Of a DNA stretch of 64,000 nt, positions 46,699-56,688 are shown in pieces. The stretch's first letter is position 1. The number at the start of each line of letters is the position of its first letter. The notes beneath the pieces were generated by a model. The model searched no databases and was not told the origin of the DNA. It saw only the letters and a list, made by a program, of their open reading frames with translations. Origin of the DNA: an uncultured Kiloniellaceae bacterium (GTDB lineage Bacteria; Pseudomonadota; Alphaproteobacteria; Kiloniellales; Kiloniellaceae); assembly GCA_947500035.1 (NCBI GenBank), contig CANMQP010000005.1, positions 930,001 through 994,000 on the forward strand, in the 5' to 3' direction. The translations under genes were made by a program, and so were the position numbers.

Positions 46699-47838
46699 TC
46701 AGTCGGACAGCAGGCTGCGCGCGGCGATAATCCGCATCACCTCGTTGGTGCCCTCAAGAATCTGGTGGACCCGCAGGTCGCGCAGGATACGCTCGATGGG
46801 AAAGTCCCGAAGGTAGCCGTAGCCGCCATGAAGCTGCAGCGCCTCGTTGCAGATATTAAATCCGGCATCGGTCGCAAAGCGCTTGGCCATGGCGCAGAAG
46901 GCGGTTTTATCCGGCTCGTCGTTATCGAGTTTCTGCGCCGCCTTCTGCACCATCAGACGCGCCGCCTCCAGATCGGTTGCCATATCCGCGAGCTTGAACT
47001 GCAGGGCCTGGAATCCGGCCAGCGGCTTGCCGAACTGCTTGCGCTCCTTCATATAGCCGCGGGCCGCCTCCAAAGCGGTACGCGCGCCGCCCAGTGAACA
47101 GGCGGAAATGTTCACCCGGCCGCCGTCCAGCCCCATCATGGCGATCTTGAATCCGTCGCCCTCCTCGCCCAGCAGGTTGGCAGCCGGCACCCGCGCGTTC
47201 TCGAAGATCACCATGGCCGTAGGCTGACTGTTCCAGCCCATTTTCTTTTCCTGCTTGCCGAACGAGAGCCCCGGTGCGTCCTTGGGCACGACCAGGGCCG
47301 AGATGCCCCTCGATCCCTCCCCGCCCGTGCGGCACATGACGACATAGATATCGCTGCGCCCGCCGCCTGAGATGAAGGCCTTGGTGCCGTTCAGAACGTA
47401 GTCCTCCCCGTCCCGCTCCGCCCGCGTTTTGAGGGACGCCGCGTCGGATCCGGCACTGGGTTCGGTCAGGCAGTAGCTGGCGAAGTGCTCCATGGAGGTC
47501 AGTGCGGGCAGGAACTTTCGGCGCAGTTCGTCGTTGCCGAAGTGATCGATCATCCACGACGCCATGTTGTGGATCGAGATGTAAGCCGCCGTAGAGGTGC
47601 AGCCGCCGGCCAGTTCCTCGAAGATCACCGCCGCATCCAGGCGCGACAGCGCCGAGCCGCCGACATCGTCGCGGACATAGATACCGCCGAAACCCAAGGC
47701 CGCCGCCTTGCGCAGAGTCTCCTCCGGAAAATGGCACTCTGCGTCCCACTCCGCGGCGAAAGGCGCCATCTCGTTACGCGCGAATTCCTGGGCCATATCC
47801 CGAAAAGCGCGCTGCTCCTCGGATAGATCGAACTGCAC
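46699..47838 (-). CDS. Acyl-CoA dehydrogenase, probably isobutyryl-CoA specific
   Basis: A 379-residue FAD enzyme. [20 protein letters not shown] opens the helical domain; [20 protein letters not shown] is the FAD-binding segment; [20 protein letters not shown] and [12 protein letters not shown] hold the likely catalytic Glu and the C-terminal signature. Grouped with 3-hydroxyisobutyryl-CoA hydrolase and mmsB, isobutyryl-CoA is the likely substrate. The frame is open to 48066, but a GTG at 47838, with ggggagagagg just before it, gives the family start; the upstream extension is low quality. Confidence 0.93.
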   Translation of the reverse strand: MQFDLSEEQRAFRDMAQEFARNEMAPFAAEWDAECHFPEETLRKAAALGFGGIYVRDDVGGSALSRLDAAVIFEELAGGCTSTAAYISIHNMASWMIDHFGNDELRRKFLPALTSMEHFASYCLTEPSAGSDAASLKTRAERDGEDYVLNGTKAFISGGGRSDIYVVMCRTGGEGSRGISALVVPKDAPGLSFGKQEKKMGWNSQPTAMVIFENARVPAANLLGEEGDGFKIAMMGLDGGRVNISACSLGGARTALEAARGYMKERKQFGKPLAGFQALQFKLADMATDLEAARLMVQKAAQKLDNDEPDKTAFCAMAKRFATDAGFNICNEALQLHGGYGYLRDFPIERILRDLRVHQILEGTNEVMRIIAARSLLSD

Positions 47839-48124
47839 GGACCTCTCTCCCCTAACGACTGTTAGGTTTCTTTTACCGAAGCCTGGCGCCGTCGTCCATT
47901 TGAAAGCGTTGAATCCTTGTTTTTCTCCCTTCCAAAGCCTGCGGCTCCAAGGCGCACGGCGCAGCTTCCCGAAGGTGCATTCACATGATAGGCTTAGTTC
48001 GCCGATCAGGAGGCACCCGATCCGCGGGAAGGGCAAAGCCCACCTGTAGCAAGTACCACCACCCATCGAACCTCTTTTCAGTCTGAGGGCGCGGATACCG
48101 GACAGTGATGAAAGGAGGTCGCTG

Positions 48125-49906
48125 ATGCCGACCCGTCAACTCCCCGAAAATCCAAGCCTGGAGAACCTGAAAAAGCGGGCAAAGGGCCTGCTGAAATCCG
48201 CACGTGCGGGTGAAGAGGCAGCGCTTGAGCTTATCGGCCCCTACTTCGGAGACCCAAGGAAGATCAGCCTGCAATCCGCGCAGCTTGTCCTGGCGCGGGC
48301 CTACGGCTTTTCCAGTTGGGCCAAACTGAAAAGCCATGTCGAAGGCCGCGAGACCAAAACCGCCGTGTCTGCCTCGGAGCTGACCGGCGAGCAATTGGCC
48401 AACCGCTTCCTGGACCTGGTCATGCTCAACTACGGGCCGGGAGAGCTGAGCAGTCCCGCGCGCTTCCGTGAAGCCCAGGCCCTCCTTGAGTCGCATCCTG
48501 AAATTCGGCGCGAGAATATCTACGTGGCCGCCGCCATCGGCGATGTCGCCGGGATCGACCGCTGGCTCGAGGACAAGCCGGAACGGGTTGCTCAAAAAGG
48601 CGGATTCTTTCATTGGGAACCGCTGATGTACGCCGCCTACGCCCGCCTGCCGGGCCGCTCGACACTGGCCGCGGGGCGGCGTCTCCTCGAGCGCGGCGCG
48701 GATCCCAACGCGCACTATATGTGGGGCGGGCAGTACCGCTTCACGGCGCTGACCGGTGTTTTCGGTCAAGGTGAAGGTGGACCGGTCAATCAGCCCGAAC
48801 ATCCGGACTGCCGGGACTTTGCCCGTGCGCTCTTACAGGCGGGCGCAGATCCAAACGACGGCCAGGCCGCCTACAACCGCTGTTTCGAGCCGGACAACAG
48901 CTGGCTCGAACTGCTGCTGGAATTCGGTTTGACCGCACGGGACCGTAACAACTGGCTGCTCGAAGACGGCGATCGCTTGGTCCCCAACCCCAGCGAAACC
49001 ATGCACTTTCATCTGATCCAGTCGATCCATCGCGGCTATGCGGAGCGTGCCCGGCTCCTGATCGATCATGGCGTTGATCTCAATAAGCCCGATGACAGCT
49101 ATGACACCCGCACAAAAGGCAGGACGCCCTACGAGGCAGCTCTCCTGCTCGGCGAAACCAAGATCGCCACGGCTTTACGCGAAGCCGGTGCTGACCAGGG
49201 TAACCTGTCGGCGCTCGACCGCTTTCAGGCTGCCTGCATGGCCGGTGACCTAGCGCAGGCGCGCGAAGCCGGCAAACAGGTTGCAGATCTTGAGCGCGCA
49301 GTTCGGCCTTTGCAGAACGAACTGCTTTGCGATGCGGTCAAGCTGGGAAAAAGCAAAGCCCTCGCCGCCATGATCGCCCTGGGTTTCGAACTCAATACGC
49401 CCGGCAGGCGGACGCCGCTGCACGAGGCCGCGTTGAAGGGAGACCTCGCCCTTGTGGAAACCCTGCTGCAGGCAGGCGCGGATTCACGCTTACGCGATCC
49501 GGACTACTTCGCGCCCCCCATCGGCTTTGCCCAGCACGCCGGTCACGATCAAGTGGTGACGCTGCTCGACGATCAGGCCATGGATATCTTCACAGCCGTA
49601 TCCCGGGGAAAGACCAACCGAGTCCGGGCGTTGCTTGAAGAAGACCCGGCGCGCCTGAACCAGCGCTTTGGGGAGATCCGTCCGAACAAGACGCAAGCCT
49701 GCGCAAACGACTGGATGACACCGCTCGTCTACGCCGTCCTGAACAATCGCATCGAGATGCTGGAATACCTGCTGACAGAAGGCGCCGACCCATCGGTGAA
49801 CGATGGCGCCGGGCAATCCCTTTTGTCCCTGGCTGAAGATCGGGCCGGCCCGGAGATCCTAAAACCGCAGATCCTTCAAATAATTCGGGCTGCACTCACC
49901 TCTTAA
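48125..49906 (+). CDS. Ankyrin-repeat protein with N-terminal helical domain
   Basis: A 593-residue cytosolic protein with no signal peptide. Residues about 8-75 ([20 protein letters not shown] and [20 protein letters not shown]) form a helical module common at the start of many bacterial ankyrin proteins. Ankyrin repeats are visible at [16 protein letters not shown] (about 160), [20 protein letters not shown] (about 335), [20 protein letters not shown] (about 427) and [20 protein letters not shown] (about 535). The ribosome site aaaggaggt is strong. Binding partner unknown; its 3' flank holds a large dyad. Confidence 0.85.
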   Translation: MPTRQLPENPSLENLKKRAKGLLKSARAGEEAALELIGPYFGDPRKISLQSAQLVLARAYGFSSWAKLKSHVEGRETKTAVSASELTGEQLANRFLDLVMLNYGPGELSSPARFREAQALLESHPEIRRENIYVAAAIGDVAGIDRWLEDKPERVAQKGGFFHWEPLMYAAYARLPGRSTLAAGRRLLERGADPNAHYMWGGQYRFTALTGVFGQGEGGPVNQPEHPDCRDFARALLQAGADPNDGQAAYNRCFEPDNSWLELLLEFGLTARDRNNWLLEDGDRLVPNPSETMHFHLIQSIHRGYAERARLLIDHGVDLNKPDDSYDTRTKGRTPYEAALLLGETKIATALREAGADQGNLSALDRFQAACMAGDLAQAREAGKQVADLERAVRPLQNELLCDAVKLGKSKALAAMIALGFELNTPGRRTPLHEAALKGDLALVETLLQAGADSRLRDPDYFAPPIGFAQHAGHDQVVTLLDDQAMDIFTAVSRGKTNRVRALLEEDPARLNQRFGEIRPNKTQACANDWMTPLVYAVLNNRIEMLEYLLTEGADPSVNDGAGQSLLSLAEDRAGPEILKPQILQIIRAALTS

Positions 49907-50243
49907 ACCGGCCTGCGCACGGACTGCGACACGCTGCCGGGGAGATGATCATTGCTTTGGGAGACCGCACCCGACCCGGCAGTGAATAGGCTCTGAAACT
50001 CTGCCCGATGATTGCACAACCCGGTTGCAATTATCGGGCACTCCGCCAAAAAGGAGCAAAAGCTATTTTTCTAATATATTGTTTTTATTTCGTTTTGTTC
50101 CTTCTGAAAGACATTCAAGTTTTAACGTCCTCAACACTTGACTTATCTGGAGTTGAAGCAAACAGACTATAGTTAACACATTCGAAATTTTTAATAACTA
50201 AACCGGTGGTTGGGAACGATTCAACCTTTGAGAAAAACAACCC
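49907..50243. other. Intergenic region before the chemoreceptor gene
   Basis: About 340 nt with no gene. It holds the 39-nt dyad described separately, and then an AT-rich run (50060-50215) that is expected to carry the promoter of the chemoreceptor gene. A ttgact at about 50140 could be a -35, but no -10 stands at a proper distance. Confidence 0.45.
50002..50040. other. 39-nt near-perfect dyad
   Basis: tgcccgat-g-attgca (50002-50016) and tgcaat-t-atcgggca (50026-50040) pair over 14 bp with one internal mismatch around a 9-nt centre. It lies about 95 nt after the ankyrin-gene stop. There is no immediate T-run (tattttt comes 34 nt later), so terminator, operator and structured leader are all possible. 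Confidence 0.5.
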
Positions 50244-52226
50244 ATGTTCAAAAGACTACGCACCGGGAAGATCGGCGTCCGTTTGGCGATGGGGTTCGCC
50301 ATGACGGCGCTTCTGGGCGTTGGTGTGACGACCGCGGCAAACCTATGGACCGCGACCAATATGGGTGAGCAGGCGCTGCAGCAAAAACTAGCGGGGCTGC
50401 AGGGACAATTGGCCGGCGCCCTTGAGGCAGAGGCGAGGCGAGCCCTTTCCATGGCAACAACGATCGCCGAAACCGCAGAGGTCCAGCGCCTCTTCGCGGA
50501 ACGCAACCGCGACGCCCTCGCCGCCCTTTTTGTGCCAGGCTTCGCCAAGATGAGAGACGAACAGGGCGTTCGTCAGTTCCAGTTCCATGTCGCCCCGGCC
50601 ACCTCGTTTCTGCGTGTGCACAAACCCGAGAAGTTCGATGACGATCTCTCCTCATTCCGTTTGACAGTCATCGCGGTAAACGAGAACGGGCAAGCCATTT
50701 CGGGTCTCGAGCGTGGCCGCGCGGGTCTCGGCATGCGCGGCGTGGTGCCGGTAACGCAGGAGGGTGAACAAATCGGCTCCGTCGAATTCGGTCTCTCCTT
50801 CGGCCAGGCCTTCTTCGATAATTTTACGGCGCGCACCTCTGCCCTTGCGGCGCTGTATGTCCTTCGCGACGAGACTGTGGAGAGCTTCGCAACGACCTTT
50901 CCCGAGGAGGTCGGATTTGACGAGACCCTTCTGCGCAGGGCGGCGGCGGAAACCGGATCGCGCCTGCGGTCCGAGATGGACATCGACGGTGTGCCGCATG
51001 CGGCTCTGATGACCCCCGTGACCGACTTTAGCGGCAACATTGTTGGTGTCGCCGTCATCGGGTTCGACCGCAGCTTGATGGATGCCGCCCTCAATGAAGG
51101 CCGGCTCAATTCCCTGGGGATCGGGATTGCGGTCTTCATGGCTTCGATGCTGATTGCCTGGTCGATGAACCGTTCCATCGCGCAGCCCATCTCAAATATC
51201 ACAGCGGTGATGCGGCGCCTGGCCAAGGGCGAAATCCAGATCGACGTGCCCGGTCTGGAACGCCGGGACGAGCTGGGCGATATGGCCGGCGCTGTCCAGG
51301 TCTTCAAGGAGAATGCCGGTGAGGCACAGCGCCTTGCGGAAGAAAGCGCACACGCCAGCCAGGAAGCCGAGCGCGAGAAACGCGAAGCCACCCTGAAAAT
51401 GGCTGAAGAGCTGGAGAACAGCATCAAGAGCGTGGTCGAGACTGTTGCTTCGACGAGCAGCCAACTCCAGTCATCCGCGCGCTCCATGTCAGGCACCGCC
51501 GGGCAAACTGTCAAGCAGGCGACGGCGGTCGGCAAGGCCTCGGATTGTGCGACCCAGAACATTCAGATGGTGGCCTCTTCGGCGGAACAGCTCTCCGGCT
51601 CGATCAGTGAGATCAGCCAACAGGTCAGCCAATCGACCGACATCACCCGACAGGCCATCACCCAGACCGAAGGGGCCAGTTCGACCGTGGAGGGGCTGGC
51701 CGAGGCGGCGCAGAAAATCGGCGACGTGGTCAGTCTGATTCAGGATATCGCGGAACAGACCAACCTTCTGGCCCTGAATGCAACCATCGAGGCGGCCCGC
51801 GCCGGAGAGGCGGGCAAAGGCTTTGCCGTGGTTGCTTCCGAGGTCAAGCTCCTCGCCAGCCAGACCGCAAAGGCAACGGAAGAGATCAGCGGTCAGATCG
51901 CGTCCATGCAGTCGGCGACCTCGGAGACCGTGAATGCCATCACCGCTGTCCGCGACGTCATCACCCGGATCGGCGAAAACGCCTCGGCGATCTCCTCCGC
52001 TGTCGAAGAGCAGAACGCAGCGACCCTGGATATCTCCCGCAGCGTGGCCGAAGTGGCGGAGGGAACCGAAGAGGTCACGACCCACAGCCGCAGTATGAGC
52101 GATGCCGCCGAGACCACGGGCAACGCGGCGGAACAGGTTCTCACCGCCGCCGATGAACTCTCCACCCAATCGGATGTGCTGCGCAGCGAAGTCGAGAGCT
52201 TCCTCGGCAAGCTGCGTTCGGCATAA
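50244..52226 (+). CDS. Methyl-accepting chemotaxis protein with periplasmic Cache domain
   Basis: A 660-residue transmembrane chemoreceptor. Span 1 lies at about 12-35; the periplasmic sensor (about 40-280) resembles the dCache_3 type, with [20 protein letters not shown]; span 2 is at about 290-308; HAMP follows ([20 protein letters not shown]). The signalling tip [20 protein letters not shown] (about 501-520) is intact. There is no C-terminal CheR-docking pentapeptide. No che genes are near, so it must use a system elsewhere. Ligand unknown. Confidence 0.93.
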   Translation: MFKRLRTGKIGVRLAMGFAMTALLGVGVTTAANLWTATNMGEQALQQKLAGLQGQLAGALEAEARRALSMATTIAETAEVQRLFAERNRDALAALFVPGFAKMRDEQGVRQFQFHVAPATSFLRVHKPEKFDDDLSSFRLTVIAVNENGQAISGLERGRAGLGMRGVVPVTQEGEQIGSVEFGLSFGQAFFDNFTARTSALAALYVLRDETVESFATTFPEEVGFDETLLRRAAAETGSRLRSEMDIDGVPHAALMTPVTDFSGNIVGVAVIGFDRSLMDAALNEGRLNSLGIGIAVFMASMLIAWSMNRSIAQPISNITAVMRRLAKGEIQIDVPGLERRDELGDMAGAVQVFKENAGEAQRLAEESAHASQEAEREKREATLKMAEELENSIKSVVETVASTSSQLQSSARSMSGTAGQTVKQATAVGKASDCATQNIQMVASSAEQLSGSISEISQQVSQSTDITRQAITQTEGASSTVEGLAEAAQKIGDVVSLIQDIAEQTNLLALNATIEAARAGEAGKGFAVVASEVKLLASQTAKATEEISGQIASMQSATSETVNAITAVRDVITRIGENASAISSAVEEQNAATLDISRSVAEVAEGTEEVTTHSRSMSDAAETTGNAAEQVLTAADELSTQSDVLRSEVESFLGKLRSA

Positions 52227-52261
52227 AGCGCGGTCGCTCAAACCACGCGCCTCAACGCAAG

Positions 52262-52867
52262 CTATCCGGCGAGCGCCCGCTCGATCAGCTCGAGATGATC
52301 CTGGCCATAGTACATATCGCCGTCGATGAAGTAGGTCGGTGAACCGAAGACCGAACGCGCGATGGCTTCCCCCGTATTGGCCTGGTAGGTCTTCTGAACG
52401 GCAGGGGTTTGGGCGCTCTCGATCAGGCTGTCCGGATCGATATCCAGCGACGCGGCCAGATTCCTCAAAAGCGATGGGTCGGAGATGTCCGCGTCATCGC
52501 GCCAGTGCACCTCCAGAATGAGATGCGCGAGCCGGTCCACATCCAGTCCCTGCGCCTGCGCGGCGATCAGCATGCAGCTCGCCAGGGTCATATCCTCGTC
52601 ATGATAGGTCGGACGGAAATCGATGACCGGCACATTCCGGAACTCGGCCCAGCGTTCGATTTCCCGCCCGAAGAAGTAGGCGACATGCTGCGGTGTCCGC
52701 TCCGCAAAGGTCTTTCCGCCGACCGCCGACACCACAGGTCCCAGGTGGACCGGTTTATGAAGCAGCTTCCGTCCCGCCGCCGCCGCGATTTCCATTACGC
52801 GTTTCGAGCCCAGATAAGCAAAGGCCGAGTGGGCCGAGTAGAAGTATTCGATTGCTTTCGCGGTCAT
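52262..52867 (-). CDS. 2-hydroxychromene-2-carboxylate isomerase family protein
   Basis: A 201-residue DsbA-like / kappa-GST-fold protein. EYFYSAHSAFAYLGSKRVME is the family N-terminus, where the active-site Ser replaces the Cys of DsbA; HKPVHLGPVVSAVGGKTFAE, RVNVPVIDFRPT-like strands and ARSVFGSPTYFIDGDMYYGQ with DHLELIERAL complete the fold. The enzymes act in naphthalene-type degradation, but most homologues have unknown roles. It is convergent with the chemoreceptor gene. Confidence 0.88.
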   Translation of the reverse strand: MTAKAIEYFYSAHSAFAYLGSKRVMEIAAAAGRKLLHKPVHLGPVVSAVGGKTFAERTPQHVAYFFGREIERWAEFRNVPVIDFRPTYHDEDMTLASCMLIAAQAQGLDVDRLAHLILEVHWRDDADISDPSLLRNLAASLDIDPDSLIESAQTPAVQKTYQANTGEAIARSVFGSPTYFIDGDMYYGQDHLELIERALAG

Positions 52868-52973
52868 ATCCTGGCGCTTCCCTGCTCATTTTCATTTTCT
52901 TGACGCCCCTCCTTACCACGTTGGCACCGGCGTCACATCCGATGCCCCTCTCTATCAGCCGGAACTTCAGCAG

Positions 52974-53010
52974 CCAAACTCTCTCTTTCCAAACTCTCTG
53001 CCTCCAAAGC
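52974..53010. repeat. Two and a half tandem 15-bp repeats before the metY promoter
   Basis: ccaaactctctcttt (52974-52988), ccaaactctctgcct (52989-53003) and a partial ccaaagc (53004-53010) stand in tandem just upstream of the metY -35 element. Confidence 0.75.
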
Positions 53011-53018
53011 AATCAAAC

Positions 53019-53047
53019 TTGACAAAATCACGCTGAAAGCGTTGGAT
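53019..53047 (+). promoter_or_regulatory. Promoter of the metY riboswitch leader
   Basis: A perfect -35 ttgaca (53019-53024) and a weak -10 ttggat (53042-53047) are separated by 17 nt. Transcription would begin at about 53053, exactly at the 5' end of the riboswitch aptamer. Confidence 0.65.
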
Positions 53048-53052
53048 GCCTT

Positions 53053-53103
53053 AGCGCCGATTTGAAGCACAGCTTGCGGGCGCTCTATAAATACGGCTAA
53101 AGC
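53053..53103 (+). promoter_or_regulatory. SAM-II riboswitch upstream of metY
   Basis: The 51-nt element matches the SAM-II (metA motif) aptamer: stem P1 agcgcc (53053-53058) / ggcgct (53079-53084), the loop start gattt, the conserved cttgc, then ataaatacggctaaa forming the pseudoknot. SAM-II is an alphaproteobacterial riboswitch that turns off methionine synthesis genes when S-adenosylmethionine is plentiful. It is followed by an intrinsic terminator and metY, so control is probably by early termination. Confidence 0.93.
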
Positions 53104-53114
53104 GAGCGGATTTT

Positions 53115-53145
53115 ACCGCCCGGCTATAGCTGTGGCGGTTTTTTG
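53115..53145 (+). terminator. Terminator of the SAM-II expression platform
   Basis: accgcc (53115-53120) and ggcggt (53134-53139) form a stem closely followed by tttttt. It begins 12 nt after the aptamer and 120 nt before metY, the layout expected for a riboswitch-controlled attenuator. Confidence 0.85.
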
Positions 53146-53265
53146 TTTTTCGCCGTGCGGAGGGGATCCGCCGGGCAAGGAATTCATTTACCTGCTGCCG
53201 ATATTGACCAGCGGCGCCGGATCCAGCGAGACGGCACCGCAGCTTGTAAAGAGGGATGAAACGCC

Positions 53266-54582
53266 ATGACCGTAAAATCGCAACACCCGGAAACGCTCGC
53301 GCTGCATGCGGGCTATCGCAGCGACCCGGAGACCGGCGCCGTCGCGGTTCCGATCTACCAGACCACTTCCTATCAGTTCCAGGGCGCCGAACATGCCGCC
53401 AATCTCTTCGCGCTGAAGGAACTCGGGAACATCTACACGCGGATCATGAACCCGACCTGCGCGGTTCTGGAAGAGCGGGTGACGGCTCTGGAAGGCGGCG
53501 CCGCGGCTCTGGCAGTGAGCTCCGGCCAGGCGGCCTCGGCGGTTGCGATCCAGAACATCGCGAAAGCCGGCGATAATGTGGTCAGCTCCACAGACATCTA
53601 CGGCGGTACCTGGAACCTCTTCGCCAACACCCTGGCGAACATGGGCATCGAAGTCCGCTTCGTGGATCCGGAAGATCCCGAGAACTTCCGCCGTGCCACC
53701 GATGACAAGACCCGCGCCTACTATGCCGAGACCCTGCCCAATCCGAAACTGGCGGTCTTCCCGATCCGCGAGGTCGCAAACATCGGCGACGAACTCGGTG
53801 TGCCGCTGATCGTCGACAACACCGCCGCGCCGGTGCTCTGCAAGCCCCTCGCCCACGGCGCCAGCATCGTGGTCTATTCCACCACCAAGTACATCGGCGG
53901 TCACGGCACCTCCATCGGCGGTCTGATCGTCGACGGCGGCAGCTTCGATTGGGAGGCCAACGCGGAACGCTTCCCGCTGCTCAACGAGCCGGATCCCAGC
54001 TATCACGGCGCGGTCTGGACCCAGGCGGTCAAGCCCTTGGGCCCCATCGCCTATATCCTCAAGGCCCGCGTCACCCTGCTGCGCGATCTCGGCGCCGCCA
54101 TGAGCCCCTTTAACGCCTTTCAGTTCATTCAAGGTCTGGAGACCCTGCCCCTGCGCATGCGCGAGCACTGCGCCAATGCCGATAAGGTCGCGGCCTTCCT
54201 GGAAGGCCATCCGGCGGTCGAGCGGGTGATCCATCCCAGCCTCTTCGAGGGCGAACAAAAGCGCCGGGCCGAGATTTATCTGGGTGGCAAACACGGCGCC
54301 CTGCTGGGCTTTGAGCTAAAGGACGGCAAGGAAGCCGGCCGCCAATTCATCGACAGCCTGCAGCTCTTCTATCACGTGGCCAATATCGGCGATGCCCGCA
54401 GCCTCGCGATCCATCCCGCGACCACCACCCACTCCCAGCTCTCTCCCGAAGAGCAGCTGGCCAGCGGCGTGTCGGACGGCTACGTGCGCCTTTCGATCGG
54501 GATCGAGCACATCGACGACATCCTGGCCGACCTGGGTCAGGCCCTCGAATCTCTGGGCAGCAGCGCCGCGGCAGCGGAGTAA
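53266..54582 (+). CDS. metY: O-acetylhomoserine sulfhydrylase (MetY type)
   Basis: A 438-residue PLP enzyme of the Cys/Met metabolism family that makes homocysteine from O-acetylhomoserine and sulfide. Seen are TLALHAGYRSDPETGAVAVP, PIYQTTSYQFQGAEHAANLF, YTRIMNPTCAVLEERVTALE, the PLP lysine in VVYSTTKYIGGHGTSIGGLI (about 209) and the C-terminal VRLSIGIEHIDDILADL. Length and motifs fit O-acetylhomoserine aminocarboxypropyltransferase rather than cystathionine synthase. It is preceded by a SAM-II riboswitch, which supports the methionine role. Confidence 0.95.
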   Translation: MTVKSQHPETLALHAGYRSDPETGAVAVPIYQTTSYQFQGAEHAANLFALKELGNIYTRIMNPTCAVLEERVTALEGGAAALAVSSGQAASAVAIQNIAKAGDNVVSSTDIYGGTWNLFANTLANMGIEVRFVDPEDPENFRRATDDKTRAYYAETLPNPKLAVFPIREVANIGDELGVPLIVDNTAAPVLCKPLAHGASIVVYSTTKYIGGHGTSIGGLIVDGGSFDWEANAERFPLLNEPDPSYHGAVWTQAVKPLGPIAYILKARVTLLRDLGAAMSPFNAFQFIQGLETLPLRMREHCANADKVAAFLEGHPAVERVIHPSLFEGEQKRRAEIYLGGKHGALLGFELKDGKEAGRQFIDSLQLFYHVANIGDARSLAIHPATTTHSQLSPEEQLASGVSDGYVRLSIGIEHIDDILADLGQALESLGSSAAAAE

Positions 54583-54781
54583 CCCCGGGCCGGGCACACT
54601 AAGGCCGGATAACCTCGGGCCGGTGGCGGCTTGATGTCCGTTAAGGAGCGCCCAGGTCCCGGATGCTACATTTCCGGGACCTGCGCGACACTTGTTGCAT
54701 AGACGATCCGGCATTAATGTTATCGGGCGATAAACACAATAAGTCGGCGATTTCCTTAGGAGCGCCGCGATTGGAAACGTC

Positions 54782-55819
54782 ATGGCGAGCCAGAGAAACG
54801 AGCTGAACCCCTACTTGCGCAAACCGGCGGTGCTGGGCGGCTATCCTCAGATCCGCACGCGGCGCAACCGGACCGACGCCTGGACCCGCAGCCTGGTCGC
54901 GGAAAACCGGCTCGGGCCACAGGATTTTATCTGGCCGGTCTTTGTCCAGGAGCCCGACGGCACCAGCGGGATCTCCGCCATGCCCGGTGTTCTCCGCTAT
55001 GGCCTCGACCGGGTCGTGGATGCCGTGGCCAAAGCCGCCGAGCTTAAGATCCCGGCCATCGCGGTCTTTCCCTACGTGGACGAGAGCCTGAAAACCGCGG
55101 ACTGCGCGGAAGCCTTCAACCCGGAAAACATCGTCTGCCGCGCCGTGCGCCTGATCAAGAAAGAGGTGCCGGACATCGGCATCCTCTGCGATGTCGCCCT
55201 CGACCCCTTTAACTCACTGGGCCACGATGGTCTGGTGCAGGATGGAAAGATCCTGAACGACGAATCCGTCGAGGCCCTCTGCCAGCAGGCGCTGGTGCAG
55301 GCGCAGGCCGGCTGCGACGTCCTGGGTCCTTCAGACATGATGGACGGGCGGGTCGGCGCGATCCGCCGCGCACTGGACGACGCGGGCTATCAGGACGCCA
55401 AGATCATGTCCTACTCCGCCAAATACGCCAGTGCCTTCTACGGTCCCTTCCGCGAAGCCGTGGGCGCGGACGGCATGCTGACCGGCGACAAGAAGACCTA
55501 TCAGCTCGACTTCGCCAATTCCGACGAAGCCCTGCGTCAGGTCGAGCTGGATCTGTCCGAGGGCGCCGACATGGTGATGGTCAAACCCGGCCTGCCCTAT
55601 CTCGACATCGTCCGCCGGGTTAAGGACCGCTTCGGCGTACCGACCATGGCCTATCAGGTCAGTGGCGAATACGCCATGATGAAGGCCGCCGCCGCCAACG
55701 GCTGGCTCGACAACGACAAGGTCGTCTATGAGAGCCTCATGGCCTTTAAGCGGGCCGGCGCCGACGCAGTCCTGACCTACGCAGCCATTGAAATGGCCGA
55801 GCTGCTCAAAGCCGGCTGA
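54782..55819 (+). CDS. hemB: Porphobilinogen synthase (5-aminolevulinate dehydratase)
   Basis: HemB joins two aminolevulinate molecules to porphobilinogen in heme synthesis. The 345-residue protein has the Schiff-base lysines in MSYSAKYASAFYGPFR and MVMVKPGLPYLDIVRR. The metal region reads CDVALDPFNSLGHDGLV, with Asp where zinc enzymes have Cys, so it belongs to the Asp-rich, magnesium-type group common in alphaproteobacteria. It lies 200 nt after metY and appears to have its own transcript. Confidence 0.96.
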   Translation: MASQRNELNPYLRKPAVLGGYPQIRTRRNRTDAWTRSLVAENRLGPQDFIWPVFVQEPDGTSGISAMPGVLRYGLDRVVDAVAKAAELKIPAIAVFPYVDESLKTADCAEAFNPENIVCRAVRLIKKEVPDIGILCDVALDPFNSLGHDGLVQDGKILNDESVEALCQQALVQAQAGCDVLGPSDMMDGRVGAIRRALDDAGYQDAKIMSYSAKYASAFYGPFREAVGADGMLTGDKKTYQLDFANSDEALRQVELDLSEGADMVMVKPGLPYLDIVRRVKDRFGVPTMAYQVSGEYAMMKAAAANGWLDNDKVVYESLMAFKRAGADAVLTYAAIEMAELLKAG

Positions 55820-55935
55820 CGTCCGACAGCACTTTAGACCCGTTGAATTTAAACAAGCGCATGACGACATCTTTTGTCTGATTGTTCCAATTGCGCAGCA
55901 TTCACATCGCGCATCCACCCAAAGGGAGAACGACA

Positions 55936-56571
55936 ATGACCCTCCGTCTTGGCGACACCGCCCCTGACTTCACGCAGGACTCCACCGAAGGCACGATCAA
56001 CTTCTACGACTATGTCGGCGATTCCTGGTCGGTGCTCTTTTCGCACCCCAAGGATTTCACGCCGGTCTGCACCACCGAGCTCGGCTTCGTGGCCAAACTC
56101 AAGCCCGAGTTCGACAAGCGCAACGTCAAGGTCATGGGCCTCAGCGTCGATCCGGTCAGCGACCATACGACCTGGGCAAACGACATTGAGGAAACCCAAT
56201 CTCAGAAACTGAACTTCCCGCTGCTGGCCGATGCCGACCGCAGCGTGTCCGACCTTTACGACATGATTCACCCGAACGCCAACGACACCCTGACGGTGCG
56301 TTCGGTCTTCATCATGGACCCGAACAAAAAGGTCCGCCTGATCATCACCTATCCCGCCAGCACCGGCCGGAACTTCGACGAGATCCTGCGGGTCATCGAC
56401 TCCCTGCAGCTCACCGACGGCTACAAGGTCGCGACCCCGGTGAACTGGAAAGACGGCGAAGATGTGATCATCGTCCCGGCCCTCTCCGACGAAGACGCCA
56501 AGGACAAGTTCCCCAAGGGCTGGAAGGCTCTCAAGCCCTACCTGCGCGTCACCCCGCAGCCGAATAAGTAA
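55936..56571 (+). CDS. 1-Cys peroxiredoxin (Prx6 type)
   Basis: A 211-residue thiol peroxidase. The peroxidatic Cys45 lies in SHPKDFTPVCTTELGF, and the second-shell VMGLSVDPVSDHTTWANDIE and VRSVFIMDPNKKVRLIITYP follow. The long C-terminal dimerisation arm (residues about 165-211) with no resolving Cys makes it the 1-Cys, Prx6-like kind. The ATG at 55936 with aaagggaga upstream is preferred to the longer open frame from 55882. It follows hemB on the same strand after a 116-nt gap, which may reflect a shared need to handle oxidants. Confidence 0.93.
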   Translation: MTLRLGDTAPDFTQDSTEGTINFYDYVGDSWSVLFSHPKDFTPVCTTELGFVAKLKPEFDKRNVKVMGLSVDPVSDHTTWANDIEETQSQKLNFPLLADADRSVSDLYDMIHPNANDTLTVRSVFIMDPNKKVRLIITYPASTGRNFDEILRVIDSLQLTDGYKVATPVNWKDGEDVIIVPALSDEDAKDKFPKGWKALKPYLRVTPQPNK

Positions 56572-56617
56572 ACCGGCAACGATGAGAGGTCCGGCGCGGG
56601 CATCTCACGCACCAAGA

Positions 56618-56654
56618 AGAGAGGGACCTGCCGATTTCTGGCCGGTTCCTCTCT
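56618..56654. terminator. Hairpin between convergent prx and ankyrin genes
   Basis: agagagggacc (56618-56628) and ggttcctctct (56644-56654) pair over 11 bp (one G-U) around a 15-nt loop, midway between two convergent stop codons. Without T-runs, it may be a factor-assisted or two-way terminator. Confidence 0.5.
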
Positions 56655-56688
56655 AATTCGGATGCAGCAGTGCACCAACGTCCCGGAC

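Noticed and set aside
45670-47097. Plus-strand frame of 475 codons
   Set aside because: Antisense to two valine-degradation genes; no recognisable domain.
53188-54294. Minus-strand frame of 368 codons
   Set aside because: Antisense to metY, whose PLP motifs are complete.
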